DNA from: an uncultured Clostridia bacterium
Lineage (GTDB): Bacteria; Bacillota; Clostridia; Christensenellales; Borkfalkiaceae
Assembly (NCBI GenBank): GCA_947630325.1
Contig: CANRHB010000001.1
Span: 157,579-221,578, forward strand
Direction: 5' to 3'
Length of the DNA: 64,000 nucleotides
The notes under the pieces are model-generated. The model had not been told where the DNA came from. It saw only the letters and a list, made by a program, of their open reading frames with translations, and searched no databases. A program made the translations under genes and the position numbers. Position 1 is the stretch's first letter. Every line of letters starts with the position of its first letter. Below, piece after piece: positions 50,897 through 60,400 of this stretch.

Positions 50897-52123
50897 TTAA
50901 AATGCCCAATTTCCGTTCTTGAAGATCTGTACCCGTTCGCCGTTCTTGGTGACGCCGACGACCTCTAAGTCCTCGCTCCCGATCATGAAATCGACGTGGA
51001 TCATGCTGTCGTTGATCCCCTTTGCGTGAATTTCTTCGTTTGTCATGTCCTCAAACCCCTTCACGCACTCGTTGAAACCGCGGCCGAGCGCAAGATGGCA
51101 ACTTGCGTTCTCGTCGAACAGCGTGTTATAGAACAAGATGCCCGCGTTGTTGATGGGAGAATCATAGGCGATGAGGGCGCACTCGCCGAGCATCTTCGCT
51201 CCCTCGTCCATCGAGATCATCTTTTCGAGGAGGTGCTGGTTCTTCTTCGCCTTGACCTCGACGACCTTTCCGCCCTCGAAACGCACCGAGAAATCCTCGA
51301 TGAGTTCCCCTTGATAGGAGAGCGGCTTGGTGGAATAGACGATCCCCTCCGCTTCGCCCGCCTTGGGAGAGATGAAAATTTCCTCGCTCGGGATGTTGGG
51401 GTTGAAGTACGCGCCCCCGATCGTCTCCTCGCCGCCACCCTTGAAACTGCTCTCGGGAATGAGCCCGACCTTAAAATCGGTGCCGTTCTTCGACTTATAC
51501 TCGAGAGAGACGAGTTTTAGGCGGTTGAGATAGTCGCACCGCTGGGCGAGTTCGTCGTTGTGGCGCGCCCACTCGCGCACGGGGTCGCTTCCGTCCGCAC
51601 GGGAGGCGGTCAAAATGGCGTCCCACAGCTTTTCGACGGCGGTATTCACCATGAGATCGGGGAACACCTTCTTCGCCCACGCCTTGGAAGGGACCGCCGC
51701 GATGCACCACTGGTACTTGTTCTCCATGGCGTCGCGGTAGGGCTTTACAACCTTGGTGCGGGACATACGCACCGCCGTGAATTTCTCCTGGTCCACCCCC
51801 GCAAGTCCGTCGGGATCCTCCGACTCGATGTAGAGCATAGCGGGAAGTTCTCTCTTGCGGAGTTCGAGTTTTTCGAGTTCCCACTTCTCGATCTTTTTGA
51901 GAACGTCCTCCTTCATGTACTTATAATTCAATTTGGTGAGGGGCTGGTGCGACCACTCCACCGTGACTTTGCCTGCGCCCGCGCGGTAGAGTTCCTCCAC
52001 CACCATTTCAACGAATTCGGGCTGGTCGAGTTCGGCGGTCACCATGACCCACTGTCCCTTTTTGACGTTGACGCCCGTTTTGGCAAGCAATTTTGCGTAT
52101 CTTCTGAGCTGGATCTTGTTCAT
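50897..52123 (-). CDS. Aminopeptidase, M29 family (AmpS/PepS-like)
   Basis: Cytoplasmic metallo-aminopeptidase. It has 408 residues. The N-terminal half starts MNKIQLRRYAKLLAKTGVNV; the C-terminal metal-binding half has IPSEEIFISPKAGEAEGIVY, LGECALIAYDSPI, HLALGRGFNECV and DSMIHVDFMIGSEDLEV, where the conserved Glu, His and Asp metal ligands of M29 occur. It has its own promoter (52154-52181) and SD AAGGAG. Copy B of the repeat element follows it directly. Confidence 0.93.
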   Translation of the reverse strand: MNKIQLRRYAKLLAKTGVNVKKGQWVMVTAELDQPEFVEMVVEELYRAGAGKVTVEWSHQPLTKLNYKYMKEDVLKKIEKWELEKLELRKRELPAMLYIESEDPDGLAGVDQEKFTAVRMSRTKVVKPYRDAMENKYQWCIAAVPSKAWAKKVFPDLMVNTAVEKLWDAILTASRADGSDPVREWARHNDELAQRCDYLNRLKLVSLEYKSKNGTDFKVGLIPESSFKGGGEETIGGAYFNPNIPSEEIFISPKAGEAEGIVYSTKPLSYQGELIEDFSVRFEGGKVVEVKAKKNQHLLEKMISMDEGAKMLGECALIAYDSPINNAGILFYNTLFDENASCHLALGRGFNECVKGFEDMTNEEIHAKGINDSMIHVDFMIGSEDLEVVGVTKNGERVQIFKNGNWAF

Positions 52124-52153
52124 TTCGTTCTCCTTGCTGTTTTTTCTTTCCTT

Positions 52154-52181
52154 ATTATAAACATATTTCGCTTATTGTCAA
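52154..52181 (-). promoter_or_regulatory. Promoter of the M29 aminopeptidase gene
   Basis: Minus strand: TTGACA (52176-52181), 16 bases, TATAAT (52154-52159), immediately after the nrdG terminator. Confidence 0.75.
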
Positions 52182-52211
52182 ACAAAAACGCGGTTTCGCC
52201 GCGTTTTTGTT
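52181..52211. terminator. Terminator after nrdG
   Basis: Stem AACAAAAACGCGG / CCGCGTTTTTGTT with loop TTTCG; on the minus strand it ends in TTTTTGTTT. It separates nrdDG from the aminopeptidase gene. Confidence 0.85.
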
Positions 52212-52231
52212 TATTTTCCTGCGCCCGATTT

Positions 52232-52259
52232 GAATACTATGTCAAACGTAGTACTATGC
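52232..52259 (-). repeat. Dispersed double palindrome, copy 5 (end of nrdG)
   Basis: Minus-strand reading AGCATAGTACTACG, then TTTGACATAGTATT. It is the most degenerate copy. It encodes the last residues SIVLRLT of NrdG and supplies its TAG stop. Confidence 0.6.
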
Positions 52260-52758
52260 TACCGCCCTCAATGGAGCGTTTAACGTCGATCACGCGCTGG
52301 TTGGAGGAGCCGCGGAACTTCAAGCGGATGTCCTTGAGTTCCTCTTTGAACCTGCCGTCCACCAAGACGTCGAGAAGAGAGACGAGCCTTTTGGTGCACT
52401 CCGTTTGCACTTCCTCTTCGGCGATCCCCCCATCAAGATAGGTGTAGCCCGTGTAGCACCAGATGTCCTTTCCGGGGAAGGAAGCGCGCACCCGCTCGAC
52501 AAAGGGCAAAAGAGCGCGCTGGTTTTCGGGCTCGAACGGGTCGCCGCCGAGAAGGGTAAGCCCCGCGATATAATTCGGCGAGAGTTTTTCGAGGAGGTAC
52601 TCCTGCGTCTCCTCGGTGAAGGGCTTTCCGTAGGAAAAATCCCACGCGATCGCATTGAAACAGCCCTTGCAATGCCGCCTGCAACCCGAAACAAAGAGGG
52701 AGACACGCACTCCCTCTCCGTTTGCAATATCATAAGGTTTGATTTCGGCATAGTTCAT
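52237..52758 (-). CDS. nrdG: Anaerobic ribonucleotide reductase activating protein NrdG
   Basis: Radical-SAM activase that makes the glycyl radical on NrdD. It has 173 residues, beginning MNYAEIKPYDIANGEGVRVS, with the cluster motif SGCRRHCKGCFNAIAWDF (CxxxCxxC) and LLGGDPFEPENQ. No SD is obvious before the ATG at 52756-52758. The 101 bases separating it from nrdD hold a C/G-tract hairpin (52804-52828). Its last codons and stop are formed by a copy of the dispersed palindrome. Confidence 0.94.
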   Translation of the reverse strand: MNYAEIKPYDIANGEGVRVSLFVSGCRRHCKGCFNAIAWDFSYGKPFTEETQEYLLEKLSPNYIAGLTLLGGDPFEPENQRALLPFVERVRASFPGKDIWCYTGYTYLDGGIAEEEVQTECTKRLVSLLDVLVDGRFKEELKDIRLKFRGSSNQRVIDVKRSIEGGSIVLRLT

Positions 52759-52803
52759 AGTAATGTTCGATGCGAGGAAAAAATAAGGAGCCCCCTTCCC
52801 TAC

Positions 52804-52828
52804 CCTCCCCCCGCTTTGCGGGGGGAGG
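52804..52828. repeat. C/G-tract hairpin between nrdD and nrdG
   Basis: Perfect 11-bp arms CCTCCCCCCGC / GCGGGGGGAGG around TTT, no T-tract. Same class as the hairpins at 11041, 26893 and 50662; within an operon it is more likely an inserted repeat or mRNA-stability element than a terminator. Confidence 0.55.
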
Positions 52829-52859
52829 CAAGAAAAGCGGAGCAAAAAATTATGTGAAA

Positions 52860-55028
52860 TTAAAGGTGCAAGACGCGGTCTTTGATCTCCTGCGTGCGGC
52901 CTTGGTTCCAATATTGCGTGCCAATGTATCCGCAGGTGCGGCGGGCAACGTTCATCTTGCTCTGGTCGCGGTTGTGGCAGTGCGGACACTCCCAATAGAG
53001 TTTGCCGCCGTCCTCCACAATTTGGATCTCCCCGTCATAGCCGCACACCTGGCAATAGTCGCTCTTGGTGTTGAGTTCGGCATACATGATGTTCTCGTAA
53101 ATGTACTGCATGACGGAGAGCACGGCGGGAATGTTGTCCTGCATGTTGGGCACTTCCACATAGGAGATGGCGCCGCCCGGGGAGAGCTGCTGGAACTCGC
53201 TCTCGAATTTGAGTTTGGTGAAGGCGTCGATGTGCTCGGTGACGTGCACATGATAGCTGTTGGTGATGTAATTCTTGTCGGTCACGCCCTCGATGATGCC
53301 GAACCGCTTTTGAAGCGCCTTGGCGAACTTGTAGGTCGTACTCTCGAGCGGGGTGCCATAGAGGGAGAAGTCGATATTGTGCATCTTCTTCCACTCCTTG
53401 CACTTGTCGTTCATGTGCTGCATCACGGAGAGCGCAAACGGCTTGGCGGAGGGATCGGTGTGGGTCTTGCCCGTCATGTACTTGACACACTCATACAGCC
53501 CCGCATAGCCGAGCGAAATGGTGGAATAGCCGCCATAGAGGAGTTTGTCGATGGGCTCTCCCTTTTTGAGGCGGGCGAGCGCTCCATATTGCCACAGGAT
53601 GGGTGCGGCGTCCGAAAGGGTCCCTTTGAGGCGGTTGTGCCGCTCCATGAGGGCGCGGTGGCAAAGTTCGAGGCGTTCGTCGAAGATCTGCCAGAACTTT
53701 TCCATGTCGCCGCCCGAGGAGAGCGCGACGTCGGGCAGGTTGATGGTGACGACCCCCTGGTTGAATCTGCCGTAATACTTGGGCTTGCCCTGTTCGTCCA
53801 CATAGGGCGTAAGGAAGGAGCGGCAACCCATGCAGGTGTAGCAATGCCCCTCGCCGTTCTTGTCCACTTTGAACTCGAGCATCTTCTTCTCGGAGATGTA
53901 GTCGGGCACCATGCGCTTTGCGGTGCACTTGGCGGCAAGTTCGGTAAGATACCAATACCTGCTCCCCTCCCGCACGTTGTCCTCTTCGAGCACATAGATG
54001 AGTTTGGGGAAGGCGGGAGTGACCCACACGCCCGATTCGTTCTTCACCCCCTCGATGCGCTGGTTCAAAGTCTCCTCGATGATCATGGCAAGGTCGGCGC
54101 GTTCGCGCTCGTTCCTCGCCTCGCCGAGATACATGAACACGGTGACGAAAGGCGCCTGCCCGTTGGTGGTAAGCAGGGTGACGACCTGGTATTGAATGGT
54201 TTGGATCCCCTTCTTGATCTCGGCGCGGAGCCGCTTTTCGGCAATGCGGTTGACGGTGTCCTCCATCACCCCGACGTCCGCAAGTTCTTCGCGCACCTCG
54301 GCGCGGATCTTTTGGCGGCTGACGTCCACAAAGGGCGCCAAGTGGGTAAGAGAGATGGACTGCCCGCCGTATTGGTTGGAGGCGACCTGCGCGATGATCT
54401 GCGTGGCGATGTTGCACGCCGTGGAGAAAGAATGGGGTTTCTCGATGAAGGTCCCCGAGATGACCGTGCCGTTCTGGAGCATGTCCTCAAGATTGACAAG
54501 GTCGCAGTTGTGCATGTGCTGGGCAAAGTAGTCGGCGTCGTGGAAATGGATGATCCCCTCGTCGTGCGCCTCCACGATGTCGCGCGGGAGCAGGATGCGG
54601 CGCGTGATGTCCTTGCTGACTTCGCCCGCCATGTAGTCCCTCTGCACCGAATTGACGGTGGGGTTTTTGTTGGAGTTCTCCTGCTTGACTTCCTCGTTGT
54701 TGCACTCGATGAGGCTGAGGATCTGCCCGTCGGTGGTGTTGGAACGGCGGATGAGGGCGCGGGTGTAGCGGTACGTGATGTACTTGCGCGCCACGGCGAA
54801 CGCCTTCTGGTCCATGATCTGGTTCTCGACGAAATCCTGCACCTCTTCCACGTTGACCGCACGGTTCAAATCGCCGACGAGCGCGGTCACCTTCTCCGCG
54901 ATGAGCTTTATCTGCGCCTCCGAAAGACGGTTGTCCTCGCTCACTTCGTTGTTTGCCTTGCGCACGGCGTTTACGATCTTCTCGACATCGAAGCCGACTT
55001 CCGCGCCGTTTCTCTTGATGATCTTCAT
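52860..55028 (-). CDS. nrdD: Anaerobic ribonucleoside-triphosphate reductase NrdD
   Basis: Class III reductase making dNTPs without oxygen. It has 722 residues: the N-terminal ATP-cone (IIKRNGAEVGFDVEKIVNAV), the catalytic barrel with HDADYFAQHMHNCDLVNLED, the C-terminal zinc site (CQVCGYDGEI and CPHCHNRD) and the radical glycine in RRTCGYIGTQYWNQGRTQEI. Its promoter carries two NrdR boxes. It is followed by its activase NrdG. Confidence 0.97.
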   Translation of the reverse strand: MKIIKRNGAEVGFDVEKIVNAVRKANNEVSEDNRLSEAQIKLIAEKVTALVGDLNRAVNVEEVQDFVENQIMDQKAFAVARKYITYRYTRALIRRSNTTDGQILSLIECNNEEVKQENSNKNPTVNSVQRDYMAGEVSKDITRRILLPRDIVEAHDEGIIHFHDADYFAQHMHNCDLVNLEDMLQNGTVISGTFIEKPHSFSTACNIATQIIAQVASNQYGGQSISLTHLAPFVDVSRQKIRAEVREELADVGVMEDTVNRIAEKRLRAEIKKGIQTIQYQVVTLLTTNGQAPFVTVFMYLGEARNERERADLAMIIEETLNQRIEGVKNESGVWVTPAFPKLIYVLEEDNVREGSRYWYLTELAAKCTAKRMVPDYISEKKMLEFKVDKNGEGHCYTCMGCRSFLTPYVDEQGKPKYYGRFNQGVVTINLPDVALSSGGDMEKFWQIFDERLELCHRALMERHNRLKGTLSDAAPILWQYGALARLKKGEPIDKLLYGGYSTISLGYAGLYECVKYMTGKTHTDPSAKPFALSVMQHMNDKCKEWKKMHNIDFSLYGTPLESTTYKFAKALQKRFGIIEGVTDKNYITNSYHVHVTEHIDAFTKLKFESEFQQLSPGGAISYVEVPNMQDNIPAVLSVMQYIYENIMYAELNTKSDYCQVCGYDGEIQIVEDGGKLYWECPHCHNRDQSKMNVARRTCGYIGTQYWNQGRTQEIKDRVLHL

Positions 55029-55050
55029 ACTTTCTCCCTCTTTGTCGGTA

Positions 55051-55079
55051 AAAAACGTTCCCGCGAAGGGAACGTTTTT
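55051..55079. terminator. Hairpin with T-tracts at the start of the nrdD transcript
   Basis: AAAAACGTTCCC-GCGAA-GGGAACGTTTTT looks like a terminator on both strands. The nrdD start of transcription (about 55073) lies inside it, so for nrdD only part is transcribed; it probably ends read-through from the kinase gene upstream. Confidence 0.6.
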
Positions 55080-55108
55080 ATCATACTACATCCGATTGGA
55101 AAAGTCAA
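55080..55108 (-). promoter_or_regulatory. Promoter of nrdDG
   Basis: Minus strand: TTGACT (55103-55108), 17 bases, TATGAT (55080-55085). Confidence 0.8.
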
Positions 55109-55115
55109 GTATTTG

Positions 55116-55162
55116 ACACAAGATTTTGAAAAAAATTTTTTGAACACCACTATATCTTGTGG
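55116..55162. promoter_or_regulatory. Pair of NrdR boxes
   Basis: Box 1, 55147-55162, CCACTATATCTTGTGG, fits the published NrdR box consensus closely. Box 2, 55116-55131, ACACAAGATTTTGAAA, is weaker. Their centres are 31 bp apart (three helical turns), the spacing known for NrdR sites, and box 2 lies just upstream of the -35 box. NrdR itself is not encoded in the window. Confidence 0.75.
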
Positions 55163-55238
55163 TTTTATGCGCATTTTCAATTTATTGTGTGTGAAACGGA
55201 CTGCGCCGTTTTTTCACGCCCCGAACGCCTTGGGGCAA

Positions 55239-56162
55239 TCAGAACTCCATGACGTTCAGGCTGTGATAAATTTCTTCGTACTTGCTCTTTGTGAAGGAGA
55301 TAGTGCCGAAGGTGGTGACCGTGGCGGTGCCCGCCGCGACCCCTGCGCGCAAAATTTCGGGAAGGTCCGCCCCCTCCTTCATGCGGACCGCCGCGGCCGC
55401 GACCATGCCGTCGCCCGCGCCCACCGTGGAGTTGACCGCCACGTTGATGCTTCTGCAATAGTAATTTTTGCTCCCGTCCGTGATGACGGCGCCGTACTTC
55501 CCGAGGGAGAGGAGCACGCACTTCGCGCCGCGGTCCAAAAGTTCGCGGCACCCTAAAAGCATGTCGTCCTTATCCTTGAATTCTCTGCCGAGCGTCTCTT
55601 CGAGTTCCTCGAGATTGGGCTTTGCGAGGTCGACTTCGGCCTCGAGCGCGGAGAAGAGGCGTTCCCCTTCGGTATCCACGATCTTGCGGGAACGGGGATC
55701 GACGGCGCGGAAGAGTTCGCGGTAATAGCTTGCGTCCACGCCGCGGGGAAGGCTCCCCGAAATGACGGTGACCTCTGCGCGGGAGGAGAGGTTGCGGATC
55801 ATCTGCAAGAGTTCGACGAGCTTTTCGCCCCCCACCTGCCCGCCGACGTCGTTGATCTCGGTAAGCATACTCTTCTTGTCGATACATTTGTAATTTTCAC
55901 GCACGCGGCCGCTGTTCCAGACAAAGGTGAAGGGCACCCCCTCGATGTCGAGCGCATGTTCGAACATGGCGCGGTTTTCGTTGTACATGAAGCCCGTGGT
56001 GTGCGCCTCCGCCCCCAGCCGCGCAACGCCGATGGCGACGTTGATCGCTTTGCCCGTAAAGGAGAGCGTCTTGTTCCTGACGATGTTCACCTTCCCCACG
56101 TTGAGGGCGTCCAACTCGATGGTGACATCGATGCTCGGGCTCATGCAGACAGTTAAGATCAT
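55239..56162 (-). CDS. fruK: 1-phosphofructokinase family sugar kinase (FruK/LacC, PfkB family)
   Basis: Phosphorylates a sugar phosphate, most likely fructose 1-phosphate or tagatose 6-phosphate. It has 307 residues, beginning MILTVCMSPSIDVTIELDAL, with SFTGKAINVAIGVARLGAE (substrate side), VISGSLPRGVDASYYREL and the ATP/anion-hole motif NSTVGAGDGMVAAAAVRM with the catalytic Asp. No PTS genes are next to it, so the substrate is not settled. It has its own promoter (56225-56253), which begins right after the pfkA terminator region. Confidence 0.88.
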   Translation of the reverse strand: MILTVCMSPSIDVTIELDALNVGKVNIVRNKTLSFTGKAINVAIGVARLGAEAHTTGFMYNENRAMFEHALDIEGVPFTFVWNSGRVRENYKCIDKKSMLTEINDVGGQVGGEKLVELLQMIRNLSSRAEVTVISGSLPRGVDASYYRELFRAVDPRSRKIVDTEGERLFSALEAEVDLAKPNLEELEETLGREFKDKDDMLLGCRELLDRGAKCVLLSLGKYGAVITDGSKNYYCRSINVAVNSTVGAGDGMVAAAAVRMKEGADLPEILRAGVAAGTATVTTFGTISFTKSKYEEIYHSLNVMEF

Positions 56163-56224
56163 TCTATTCCCCCTGCGCCGCGGCTTTCCGCCGCCGCGCC
56201 GAAACGGTATTCCCCGTCTCTTTC

Positions 56225-56253
56225 ATTATAATTCATTTTTGCGACGATTTCAA
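56225..56253 (-). promoter_or_regulatory. Promoter of the PfkB-family kinase gene
   Basis: Minus strand: TTGAAA (56248-56253), 17 bases, TATAAT (56225-56230). Confidence 0.75.
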
Positions 56254-56337
56254 TAGGTTCATGAAAATTTTTTGTCCGAATTCGAAAATTTCACCGAGCG
56301 GCAGGGCGGTTTTGCCGCGCGTCTCTCCCCCAAACGC

Positions 56338-56363
56338 GAAAAAAGAGCCGTGCGGCTCTTCCT
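56338..56363 (-). terminator. Terminator of pfkA
   Basis: Minus strand: AAGAGCCG-CA-CGGCTCTT followed by TTTT, 19 bases after the pfkA stop. Confidence 0.9.
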
Positions 56364-56381
56364 TCGTAAATGTGTTTCCGG

Positions 56382-57344
56382 TTACATGGAGATCATCTGC
56401 AACGTCTCGTAAAGTTCGTAATTGAACTTCTTTTTCATGGAGACTGCCTCGATGATATCCATATCGATGATCTCGTTCTTGTGGATGCCGACGACGCGGT
56501 TGCCGATGCCGTCTTTGAGGAGCCGCACCGCCTTGTTGCCGAACTGCGCCGCAAGCATTCTGTCCGCCATGGAGGGAGAACCGCCCCGCTGGATGTGCCC
56601 GATGGTGGTCGCGCGCACGCTGTAGGTGGTGACTTCCTGCAATTTCTTGGCGAACTCGTCCGCACTGCACGCCCCCTCCGCCACCACGATGATGTTGGAG
56701 TGCTTGCCGTTCGCACGGGAGCGGTTGATGCGCATGACGATGTCGTCCATGTCGTATGCGATCTCGGGAACGACGATGATCTCCGCGCCCGAGGTGATGC
56801 CGACGTAAAGGGCGATGTCGCCGCAGTGGCGTCCCATGACTTCGACGACGGAGATGCGCTCGTGGCTGTTCATCGTGTCGCGCAGTTTATTGATGACGTC
56901 GTTGCAGGTGTTGACCGCCGTGTCGAATCCGAGGGTGTAGTCGGTGTATTCGAGGTCGTTGTCGATGGTGCCGGGAATGCCGATGGTGGGAATGCCGTAA
57001 TCCTCGGTGAGGCACTTCGCGCCGCGGAAACTTCCGTCGCCGCCGATGACGACGAGCCCCTCGATCCCCCTCTTTTCAAGAGTGGCGACCGCCTGCTTCT
57101 GCCCCTCTTTGGTGAGCATTTCGAGGCATCTCGCCGTTCTCAGCTTGGTGCCGCCCCGCTGGACGATGTCCGAGACCGAGCGCATTTCCATGGGCATCAT
57201 CCTGTCCTCGATGAGCCCCGCATAGCCGCGCTCGATGCCGTATACTTCCATTCCATAGTAAATCGCCGTTCTGACGACCGCGCGGATCGCCGCGTTCATG
57301 CCGGGAGAGTCCCCGCCGCTCGTCAAAAGTCCGATCCTTCTCAT
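56382..57344 (-). CDS. pfkA: ATP-dependent 6-phosphofructokinase PfkA
   Basis: Commits fructose 6-phosphate to glycolysis. It has 320 residues, the standard bacterial length: GLLTSGGDSPGMNAAIR, VVIGGDGSFRGA (Gly at the position that selects ATP over pyrophosphate), PGTIDNDLEYTDYTLGFDTA with the catalytic Asp, and VEVMGRHCGDIAL. SD CAGGAGG precedes the ATG. Promoter at 57378-57405 and terminator at 56338-56363, so it is a single-gene unit. Confidence 0.97.
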   Translation of the reverse strand: MRRIGLLTSGGDSPGMNAAIRAVVRTAIYYGMEVYGIERGYAGLIEDRMMPMEMRSVSDIVQRGGTKLRTARCLEMLTKEGQKQAVATLEKRGIEGLVVIGGDGSFRGAKCLTEDYGIPTIGIPGTIDNDLEYTDYTLGFDTAVNTCNDVINKLRDTMNSHERISVVEVMGRHCGDIALYVGITSGAEIIVVPEIAYDMDDIVMRINRSRANGKHSNIIVVAEGACSADEFAKKLQEVTTYSVRATTIGHIQRGGSPSMADRMLAAQFGNKAVRLLKDGIGNRVVGIHKNEIIDMDIIEAVSMKKKFNYELYETLQMISM

Positions 57345-57377
57345 AATCTCAATCCTCCTGCGTGATCCTCAAAATAT

Positions 57378-57405
57378 ATTATAGCAGAAAAAAAGCGAAA
57401 ATCAA
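57378..57405 (-). promoter_or_regulatory. Promoter of pfkA
   Basis: Minus strand: TTGATT (57400-57405), 16 bases, TATAAT (57378-57383). Confidence 0.75.
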
Positions 57406-57423
57406 GGGGTTTGCGGTTTTTTT

Positions 57424-60400
57424 TCATAAAAGTTTTATGCAGGGCTCGGGCAGGAAGGTGCGGAGTTCGGCAAGGAACGCGCGGGTGACGTTGACCTCGT
57501 ATTCATAGCGTTTTCCGCCGTGCAGGATCTTCGCCTTCGTCCCTCCCTCGTACCCCGAGAGAGTGTCTAAGAGTTCTTCGAAGTCCCCGTCCGAAAGCCC
57601 GCGGGCGTCCAGCCAGAGCACCTCCCCCTCCCCGCGAGGCGCGGGCGCGGCGGCGGGCTCCCCTTCCGTGAATTCTTCGATGCGGTCGAGGACGATGACG
57701 GGCAGTTTGTCGGGATCGATGCTGAGTTTCCCCGCGACTTTGACGACGACGTCCTGCCGCAAAAAGCTACGCGCCTTTTCGTAAATTTTGGGGAAGGCGA
57801 GGCAGTCGATGCTTCCATAAAGATCCTCCACGGTGACGAACGCCATGAGCGCGCCCCCCTTGGTGTTGATCTTCTTGACCGCCGAGATGAGCCCTCCCAT
57901 CGTGGCGGGCTGGCCGTTTTTGATCTGGTGGTAGGTCCTGTCCCCCGTCTCCTCGTCCTCCTCGAAGTCGGCGAGCATTCCGCAGTGGAAGGAACAATTC
58001 CCGAAATACTTCGCAAAGGGTTGGAAGGGATGGCCGCTGACATACACCCCCAACACTTCCTTCTCATGGGAGAGAAGGTCGGCGGAGGGCCACTCGGGAA
58101 TGGAGGGATATTCGGCGGCGGGAGCCGTCTCCTCGATGATGTCGCCGAACAAACTCATCTGCGCGCCGCTCTTCTGCTTGTCTATGCCCGCGATGCGCTT
58201 CATGAGATCTTCGTACACCGCGCTGTACTGAGAACGGTGTTTGCCGAAGGAATCGAACGCGCCGCCGAAGATGAGCGCCTCCACCATGCGTTTATTGACA
58301 AACTTGGTGCAACGCATAAGGAAGTCGGAGAAATCCTTGAACGTGCCGTTCTTCGTGCGCTCGGCGATGACCTCCTCCATCGCGCCGATGCCCACGCCGC
58401 GGAGGGCGCACAGACCGAACCGCACGCCGTTGCCCTCCACCGAGAAATAGGCCTTGGAGCGGTTGACGTCGGGCGGGTACACCGCGATGTTCTTCTCCTT
58501 CATGTACACCACGTACTTGGCGATCTCGTCGATCTTGGTGATGCGGTTGTTGAGCACGCCCGCGAGGAATTCCTTTGGATAGTACTTTTTGAGGTATGCC
58601 GTCTGGTAGGCGATAACGGCGTATGCCGCCGCGTGCGACTTGTTGAAGGCGTAACTTGCGAAACTCTCCATCTGCCCGAAGAGCTCGGCGGCGACCTCGG
58701 GGGAGATGCCGTGCGCACCGCACCCCGTGATGTTGCCGTAGACGGGGTTGCCGTCCTTGTCCTCGCCGACGACTTTATCCACGTCGCCATAGATGAACTT
58801 GTCCTTCTGCGCCATCAGCTCGGAGAGGTGCTTCTTCGCCATCGCCCTTCGCACGAGGTCCGCCTGTCCCAGAGAATAGCCCGCGAGGTTCTGGAAGATC
58901 TGCATGACCTGTTCCTGATAGATGATGACCCCATACGTCTTTTCGAGAATGGGCTTCAAAAGAGGCGTAAGATAGGTGATGCTCCGGGGGTCGTTCCTGT
59001 TCTTCAGATAGGAAGGAATGAAGTCCATGGGCCCCGGGCGGTAGAGGGAGATGCCCGCGATGAGATCTTCGAGGCAGTTGGGCTGGAGCTGTTTCATGAA
59101 CCGCTTCATCCCCCCTTGTTCAAGCTGGAACACGGCGTCCGTGTCCCCCTCGCAGATGAGCGCATAGGCCCCCGGGTCGTCGCAGTTTTGGTCGAACTCG
59201 ATCTTTTTGCCGTAATCTTCGTAAATGTAATCGAGGGTCTTTTTGATGTCGGTAAGGGTCGTGAGCGCCAAAAAGTCCATCTTGAGCATCCCGATGGACT
59301 CCACCTCCTTCATGTCGAACTGGGTGGTGATGTCCTCGTCGTTGCGGGAGAGCGGGACGTTGTCCGCAATGCGCTTGCGGCAGATGACGACGCCCGCCGC
59401 GTGCATCGAAGTGTTGCGGGGCATTCCCTCGAGCCTTAATCCCATGTCGATGACCCGCTTCAAATTTTCGTCGCTCTCGTAAATTTCGATGAATTCGGAG
59501 TTGCGCTTGCCCTCTTGCTCCGCAAGTTTTTTGAGCGCTTCGCTGTGCTTGTCCTCGTCCCCCTCTGTGTCGGCGACCTTCTTTCTGCACTTTTCGATGT
59601 CGAGCCCCAAAAGTTCGCGGATGGTCGATTTGCCGTCCATGAGTTTGGTGACGCGGTCGGTCTCCGAATAGGGCACCCGCATCACCCGCCCCACGTCCTT
59701 GATGACGGCGCGGGAGGCGAGCGTTCCGAAGGTGACGATCTGCGCCACGTTCTCGGGGTGGTACCGCCTGCGGACGTATTCGATGGTCTCCCCTCTCCGC
59801 TCGGTGCAGAAGTCGACGTCGAAGTCGGGCATGGAGACGCGGTCGGGGTTTAAGAACCGCTCGAAGAGCAGGTCGTATTTGAGGGGATCGACGTTGGTGA
59901 TGCCGATGGAGTAGGCGACGATGCTCCCCACCCCCGAGCCTCTGCCCGGTCCCACGGGAATATCGTGTTCGCGCGACCAATTTATATAGTCCCACACGAT
60001 GAGGAAGTAGTCGGCAAAGCCCATCTTGATGATGATGGAGAGTTCGTACTCCACCCGCTTTTTGATCTCCTCCGTGATGACGGGATAGCGCTTGGGCAGT
60101 CTCTCCCACGTAAGGCGGGTCAAAAATTCGGGCGAGGGCGTGCCGTCGTCCGCCGTGTAGAGCGGAATGAGCGATTTATCATAGACGGGCGTGCCGTTGG
60201 GTTTCAAGTTGAAGGGGGTGTCGGTGTCGGACACCTTGTCGGCGATGACGCGGGTGTTTGCGATCGCCTGCGGGAGGGTGGGAAAGAGCGCCGCCATCTC
60301 GTCGCCCGACTTGAAGTAAAACTCGTGCGTCTCCATCTTCATGCGGGCGGGATCGTCGAGCGTCTTTTTCATCTGGATGCACATGAGCACATCCTGCATC

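Noticed and set aside
52804..52828. Terminator between nrdD and nrdG
   Set aside because: No T-tract on either strand, and the two genes must act together; it matches the dispersed C/G-tract hairpins instead.
52770..55556. A 928-codon open frame on the plus strand opposite nrdD
   Set aside because: It is the complement of a GC-rich conserved gene with clear NrdD motifs; it has no domain, SD or promoter. Long antisense frames are expected at this composition.
57928..59439. A 503-codon plus-strand frame opposite dnaE
   Set aside because: Shadow of the polymerase gene; composition artefact.
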